Source: an uncultured Bacteroidota bacterium (lineage in GTDB: Bacteria > Bacteroidota > Bacteroidia > NS11-12g > UBA955). From it: a stretch of 10,155 nt of DNA. The notes under the pieces were generated by a model. That model did not search any database, was not told the origin of the DNA, and saw only the letters and a list, made by a program, of their open reading frames with translations. This document shows positions 6,992-10,155 of this stretch, piece by piece (the first letter of the stretch is position 1; every line of letters starts with the position of its first letter). The stretch spans positions 1 to 10,155 of the forward strand of contig CAJBKH010000315.1 of NCBI GenBank assembly GCA_903953615.1, given 5' to 3'. Position numbers and translations under genes: made by a program.

Positions 6992-7789
6992 TTATTTTTG
7001 TTTTTGTTTGGTTAATTCTTTCGTGGCTTTTGTATTCAATTCTTCTGCCATCTTGTAGTATTTATTGGCTAATCCGTGGTTATTTGCAAATTCTTTAAAT
7101 TCAACAAAAACAGCACTGTAACGTTCTTCCTTTTTATCGTCGACACTATATTTGGCATACATGTAGGCAGCCTTTACTATCATGAATTCAATTTCATCTT
7201 TGTTCTCAATATCTGGAAAATCTTTAATGGTATTTTTAAAAGATATTGAAGCAGCTCTGTAGTCTTCTATTTTATAAAACAACATCGCTGTCTCATAAGA
7301 TTTTTTCTGCAAGGTCTTTCTTAACTCAGCGATTTGTTCATTACATAAATCGCGGTAAATGGTTGCTGGAAATTGATCCAGAAACAACTGCATTTCAGCA
7401 ATGGCTTTCTCAGTACTTACTTGTTCTAAATAATATGGAAGGGCATCACGGTATAGACAATGCACATACATATAGCTACATTCTTCGGAGTGTTTGCTCT
7501 TAAAATAATTTTCAGTGTAGTTTTTAAAATGGAAGGAAGCAAGTTCGAATTGACCTAAACTGTAATAGCAGTAGCAGTAATAAAAATAGATTTCTTCTGC
7601 TTTTTCTTTACCTCTATAGGCAGTCAATAGTTCTTCAAGCAATGGCAACGCCCTCACATAGTCCTTTTTCTTATATTTCTCAATGGCCATGGCATACTTC
7701 TGATCGAGTGTACCTTTTTTAATCACCGTTGCATATTCGGTGCAGGCACTCAACAAAGTAAGGGTTAGTATGAAAATAAGGGGACGCAT
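6992..7789 (-). CDS. bamD: Outer membrane protein assembly factor BamD (lipoprotein)
   Basis: BamD is an essential periplasmic lipoprotein of the BAM complex, which inserts beta-barrel proteins into the outer membrane. From the ATG at 7789 the product is 265 residues, a usual length. It opens with a lipoprotein signal MRPLIFILTLTLLSAC, with lipidation expected on C16. The rest is tetratricopeptide-like helices: KYAMAIEKYKKKDYVRALPL, then YYCYCYYSLGQFELASFHF, a segment around AIAEMQLFLDQFP, and ENKDEIEFMIVKAAYMYA. The C-terminus is lysine-rich. An in-frame ATG at 7816 would put nine residues before the signal peptide and overlap the promoter, so I prefer 7789. It is the first gene of the tight operon and lies 53 bases after radC, with its own promoter in that gap. 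Other TPR lipoproteins are possible, but the rpoZ neighbour favours BamD. Confidence 0.9.
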   Translation of the reverse strand: MRPLIFILTLTLLSACTEYATVIKKGTLDQKYAMAIEKYKKKDYVRALPLLEELLTAYRGKEKAEEIYFYYCYCYYSLGQFELASFHFKNYTENYFKSKHSEECSYMYVHCLYRDALPYYLEQVSTEKAIAEMQLFLDQFPATIYRDLCNEQIAELRKTLQKKSYETAMLFYKIEDYRAASISFKNTIKDFPDIENKDEIEFMIVKAAYMYAKYSVDDKKEERYSAVFVEFKEFANNHGLANKYYKMAEELNTKATKELTKQKQK

Positions 7790-7800
7790 AGCTACGAATT

Positions 7801-7837
7801 TGCAAAAATAATACATTTATAACGATTATTTACCAAA
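7801..7837 (-). promoter_or_regulatory. Bacteroidota-type promoter for the bamD-to-mutS2 operon
   Basis: On the minus strand a -33-like TTTG (7837-7834) is followed after 23 bases by a perfect TAnnTTTG -7 box, TATTTTTG (7810-7803), and then CA. The box ends 13 bases before the bamD ATG at 7789. TTG-N17 to 23-TAnnTTTG is the known Bacteroidota housekeeping consensus. The promoter fills the gap between radC and bamD and is probably the main entry to the eight-gene cluster, although read-through from radC is possible because no clear terminator separates them. Confidence 0.65.
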
Positions 7838-7842
7838 TTTTG

Positions 7843-8532
7843 TTACAATAATCCTTCATCAGCAAAACTAAAATACTGTTTTTGGGTAATGATTAGGTGA
7901 TCCATTAAGTTAATATCGAGTAATTTACCTGCTGCCCTTATTTTACTAGTTAAATCCTTATCCTGTTCGCTGGGCGATAAATTACCCGAGGGGTGGTTAT
8001 GACAGACAATAATGCCTGTCGCCATTTGGTCGAGTGCTAATTTAAAAATCTTTCTAGGGTCTGCCACAGTTCCTGTTATTCCACCCTCGCCTATTCTGTG
8101 TTCTGCAATAACAGCACCCGACCGAGACAAACAAAGCAACCAGAATTCTTCATAGTTAAGATCTTGTACATGGTGTCTTAAAATTTCATACGCATCTTTA
8201 CTACTTTTAATTTTAGGTATTGCTCTCGCTTGGTTTTGTTGTCGCCTGCCAGCTAACTCAATAGCCGCAACAATTGTGACGGCCTTGGCAGGACCAATAC
8301 CATCAATCTTACAAAGATCTTTTACAGTCAATTTCGCCAACTCATCGAGGTTGCGGTTAGACTTTTCTAGTATTTCTCGCGCTAGATCAAGGGCACTTTT
8401 TTTACGTGTACCTGTTGCCAACAAAATGGCTAAAAGTTCAACGTTACTGAGCGCTCCCTTGCCTTTTAATACTAATTTTTCACGGGGTTTTTCGTCATCC
8501 GAAAGGTTTTTAATTGCAATAAATTCGGCCAT
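7843..8532 (-). CDS. radC: RadC family protein (JAMM/MPN+ domain, UPF0758)
   Basis: RadC proteins are widespread in bacteria, but their biochemical role is unsettled; the original DNA-repair claim for E. coli RadC was withdrawn. The 229-residue product has the standard two-part layout. An N-terminal helix-hairpin-helix region contains PREKL near residue 16 and LCKIDGIGPAKAVTI around 70-85. The C-terminal JAMM metallo-domain carries GTVADPRKIFKLAL and the metal-binding signature H178-x-H180-P with S188 and D191 (HNHPSGNLSPSEQD). All metal ligands are present, so the domain could be catalytic. The ATG at 8532 is the first in frame and lies just after a promoter-like box. It is 53 bases from rluD and 53 bases from bamD. 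It is not obviously a phage or anti-restriction copy, given its core-gene neighbours. Confidence 0.95.
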   Translation of the reverse strand: MAEFIAIKNLSDDEKPREKLVLKGKGALSNVELLAILLATGTRKKSALDLAREILEKSNRNLDELAKLTVKDLCKIDGIGPAKAVTIVAAIELAGRRQQNQARAIPKIKSSKDAYEILRHHVQDLNYEEFWLLCLSRSGAVIAEHRIGEGGITGTVADPRKIFKLALDQMATGIIVCHNHPSGNLSPSEQDKDLTSKIRAAGKLLDINLMDHLIITQKQYFSFADEGLL

Positions 8533-8537
8533 TTAAT

Positions 8538-8568
8538 TGCAAAATAATTATTTTTATTTAAAAACAAA
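8538..8568 (-). promoter_or_regulatory. Probable promoter for radC
   Basis: On the minus strand TTTG (8568-8565) is followed after 17 bases by TTATTTTG (8547-8540) and then CA. The -7 box has one mismatch (TT instead of TA) to TAnnTTTG. It ends 7 bases before the radC ATG, so the leader would be extremely short. The gap is AT-rich, which makes chance matches likely; the shared TTTGCA with the other three promoters raises confidence. Confidence 0.45.
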
Positions 8569-8585
8569 ATGTCTTGCCCTAATAA

Positions 8586-9608
8586 TTAGGTACCATAGGC
8601 CCTGATTTTATTCAGAACAGCTGTAAAATCTGCTGGCAACTGACTCTCGAAATGGATAAATTCTTTAGTGGTTGGGTGAATGAAACCAAGTGTACGTGCA
8701 TGCAAAGCTTGACGCGGCATCAATTCAAAACAGTTTTGAATAAATTGCTCATACTTGGGCAACTTGCTGTATTTCTGAATCTTCATACCACCATAAGATT
8801 CATCAGCAAACAATGGATGTCCCAGATGTCTCATATGGGCTCTTATTTGATGGGTTCTACCAGTTTCCAATTTACATTCAATCAATGTGCAAAATCCGAA
8901 TCTTTCTAAAACTGTATAATGCGTCACAGAATGCTTACCAACACTTTCGTCCATATAAACTGCCATAAGCTTTCTATCCTTTTGATCGCGTGCAAGATTT
9001 GCATCGATGGTTCCTTTATCCTCTTTTAAATCGCCCCAAACCAATGCATTGTAGACTCTGCTAATACTGTGATCAAAAAACTGTTTTGCCAAATAAACCA
9101 ATGCATCTTCTGTCTTAGCAATTAATATCAAACCACTGGTATCCTTATCAATACGGTGGACAAGTCCGGGTCGCATCTCGTCTGAATAGGCCGGCAATTG
9201 CTGAATGTGGTAAAGCAGAGCATTGACAAGCGTTCCTGTATAATTATTATACCCTGGGTGCACCACCATGCCAGGATTTTTATTTACCAAAATAATAGAC
9301 TCATCTTCATAAGCTATTTCAATTGGTATGTTTTCTGCGATAAGTTCTGGATTTCGAGGCGGATTAGGCAAGACAACCGTAATAATATCAGTGGGCTTAA
9401 CTTGATAATTGCTTTTAACTTGTTTATCGTTGACTAGAATTGTACCTAAATCAATCGCCTTCTGCACCTTGGTGCGGGTTGCATTTTCAATTCTCTGCGT
9501 CACGTATTTATCTAGACGCATCAGTCCTTGACCCTTATCAGCTATAAATCTGAAGTGTTCATATAATTCCTGATCCTCTAATAAATTTTCCTCGAATTCA
9601 CTATCCAT
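8586..9608 (-). CDS. rluD: Ribosomal large-subunit pseudouridine synthase, RluD/RluA family
   Basis: Enzymes of this family turn selected uridines of 23S rRNA into pseudouridine; E. coli RluD acts on helix 69. The 340-residue product has an acidic N-terminal tail, an S4 RNA-binding domain at about 30-80 (LMRLDKYVTQRI, then GTILVNDKQVKSNYQV), and a catalytic domain. The hallmark is PGLVHRIDKDTSGLILIAKT, in which D154 is the catalytic aspartate. Further family motifs are LIECKLETGRTHQIRAHM and LGHPLFADESYGG. Its length and S4 domain favour RluD over RluA, which lacks S4, but the exact target uridines cannot be read from sequence. It starts at the ATG at 9608, eight bases after a TACCTTTG box, and diverges from the isomerase gene. 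It is followed by radC after 53 bases. Confidence 0.93.
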   Translation of the reverse strand: MDSEFEENLLEDQELYEHFRFIADKGQGLMRLDKYVTQRIENATRTKVQKAIDLGTILVNDKQVKSNYQVKPTDIITVVLPNPPRNPELIAENIPIEIAYEDESIILVNKNPGMVVHPGYNNYTGTLVNALLYHIQQLPAYSDEMRPGLVHRIDKDTSGLILIAKTEDALVYLAKQFFDHSISRVYNALVWGDLKEDKGTIDANLARDQKDRKLMAVYMDESVGKHSVTHYTVLERFGFCTLIECKLETGRTHQIRAHMRHLGHPLFADESYGGMKIQKYSKLPKYEQFIQNCFELMPRQALHARTLGFIHPTTKEFIHFESQLPADFTAVLNKIRAYGT

Positions 9609-9614
9609 AAAGTG

Positions 9615-9624
9615 TGCAAAGGTA
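9615..9624 (-). promoter_or_regulatory. Probable -7 box for rluD
   Basis: TACCTTTGCA on the minus strand is a perfect TAnnTTTG match followed by CA. The TTTG ends 8 bases before the rluD ATG at 9608, so the transcript would be nearly leaderless. I do not see a TTG at the expected 17-23 base spacing upstream, so only the -7 half is supported. It lies in the divergent intergenic region opposite the isomerase promoter. Confidence 0.5.
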
Positions 9625-9638
9625 GCGGGTTATTATTA

Positions 9639-9674
9639 TTTGTAATGAAATAATCGCAACTTTACTTATTTTTG
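9639..9674 (+). promoter_or_regulatory. Probable promoter for the plus-strand isomerase gene
   Basis: TTTG at 9639-9642 and TATTTTTG at 9667-9674, followed by CA, are separated by 24 bases. The -7 box matches TAnnTTTG exactly; the spacing is one base beyond the usual 17-23, so the upstream half is weak. The box ends 13 bases before the ATG at 9688. No Shine-Dalgarno sequence is seen, and the leader is nearly all A and T, as is common in this phylum. Confidence 0.55.
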
Positions 9675-9687
9675 CATTTAAATAATT

Positions 9688-10155
9688 ATGTCAGAAATAA
9701 AACAAATGGAAGTAATAACACACGAATTCTCATTAGAGCAATTTAATTCTCAAATTCAATTTGCCATCGCTAACTACAAGGCCCATGGCTTATCTGCTAA
9801 CAGTTTCGACAACATTGTAATTGGTGGTTTAGGCGGAAGTGGTATTGGTGGAAGGATTGCTAAGGCGTATTTTGCCGATAAATCATCTTTACCAATTGAG
9901 GTTTACAGCGATTATAATTTACCAAAATACACATCTGTAAAATCTTTGGTTATTCTTTGTTCTTATAGTGGTTCAACTGAAGAAACTTTGGCACTGTACG
10001 AGCAGGCTAAAGCCATTGGTTGTTCGATCATTTGCATCTCATCTGGGGGCGAATTATATCAAAATGCTACACAAGATCAATACCCGCTTTATGTGGTTGA
10101 AACAGGTTATCAACCAAGAATGGCTTTAGGCTTTTCACTAAGTTATTTATTGTTA
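9688..10155 (+). CDS. SIS-domain phosphoglucose/phosphomannose isomerase, 5' part
   Basis: The first 156 residues are present and the frame is open to the window end; the family is usually about 330-350 residues, so roughly half is missing. The segment is one sugar-isomerase (SIS) fold. GGLGGSGIGG at 46-55 is the first phosphosugar loop, SYSGSTEET at 92-100 is the second, and QPRMALGFSL at 142-151 matches the PR(A/M)ALG motif typical of the bifunctional glucose-6-phosphate/mannose-6-phosphate isomerases first described in archaea. The predicted reactions interconvert glucose-6-phosphate or mannose-6-phosphate with fructose-6-phosphate in the cytoplasm. The catalytic residues expected in the second SIS half lie outside the window, so the dual specificity is inferred. 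The ATG at 9688 fits the promoter spacing; a second ATG at 9706 is a possible alternative start. Confidence 0.85.
   Translation, partial: MSEIKQMEVITHEFSLEQFNSQIQFAIANYKAHGLSANSFDNIVIGGLGGSGIGGRIAKAYFADKSSLPIEVYSDYNLPKYTSVKSLVILCSYSGSTEETLALYEQAKAIGCSIICISSGGELYQNATQDQYPLYVVETGYQPRMALGFSLSYLLL

Noticed and set aside
6802..7098. Plus-strand open frames opposite rpoZ, bamD, radC, rluD and mutS2
   Set aside because: They are antisense shadows of strongly conserved genes, with no recognisable domains, promoters or independent coding character.
7790..7816. An upstream ATG that would lengthen BamD by 9 residues
   Set aside because: It would overlap the predicted -7 box and place odd residues before the lipoprotein signal peptide.
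8533..8585. Equal 53-base gaps between rluD and radC and between radC and bamD, considered as a repeat
   Set aside because: The two gaps are similar only in the TTTGCA box and AT-richness. The equal length appears to be coincidence.
8578..8590. Palindrome CCTAATAATTAGG at the rluD stop codon, considered as a terminator
   Set aside because: The stem is short and AT-rich with almost no loop, and it is not followed directly by a U-run on the minus strand. It is too weak to call.

Overview
This AT-rich window looks like a core chromosomal segment of a Bacteroidota bacterium. The evidence is the divergent omega subunit typical of that phylum, a BamD-type lipoprotein next to it, a DUF4835/PorD-like protein linked to CoaA-pathway genes, TAnnTTTG-type promoters, and the absence of visible Shine-Dalgarno sequences before the lead genes. 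The genus cannot be told from the sequence. Eleven protein genes fill the window and no intergenic gap exceeds 80 bases. I see no RNA genes, mobile elements, CRISPR arrays or long repeats.

Layout: ten genes run leftward on the minus strand, and one starts at the right edge on the plus strand. From right to left, a 79-base divergent region at 9609-9687 separates a plus-strand sugar-phosphate isomerase (cut by the window end) from rluD on the minus strand. rluD is followed by radC and then by a tightly packed cluster: bamD, rpoZ, coaC, coaB, a DUF4835/porD-like gene, aroB, aroA and mutS2. mutS2 loses only its last residues at the left edge. Within the cluster the junctions are +11, -17, -17, -22, -1, -8 and +20 bases, so it is very likely one translationally coupled operon driven by a promoter just upstream of bamD.

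The cluster joins envelope assembly (BamD), transcription (omega), coenzyme A synthesis (CoaC, CoaB), a probable type IX secretion accessory protein, two shikimate-pathway enzymes (AroB, AroA) and a MutS2 ATPase/Smr nuclease. All are housekeeping or near-housekeeping jobs, and the grouping suggests growth-linked co-expression rather than one shared pathway.

The points most worth a second look are: (1) coaBC, usually one fused gene, is split into two overlapping frames, with coaB starting at a TTG; (2) the CoaC half carries Asp and Ser where the E. coli enzyme has catalytic Asn125 and Cys158; (3) all four genes that are not overlapped by an upstream neighbour have a (T/A)-rich TTTGCA box only 5-11 bases before their ATG; (4) mutS2 has no usable ATG start. 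I do not see an undescribed defence or mobile system here.
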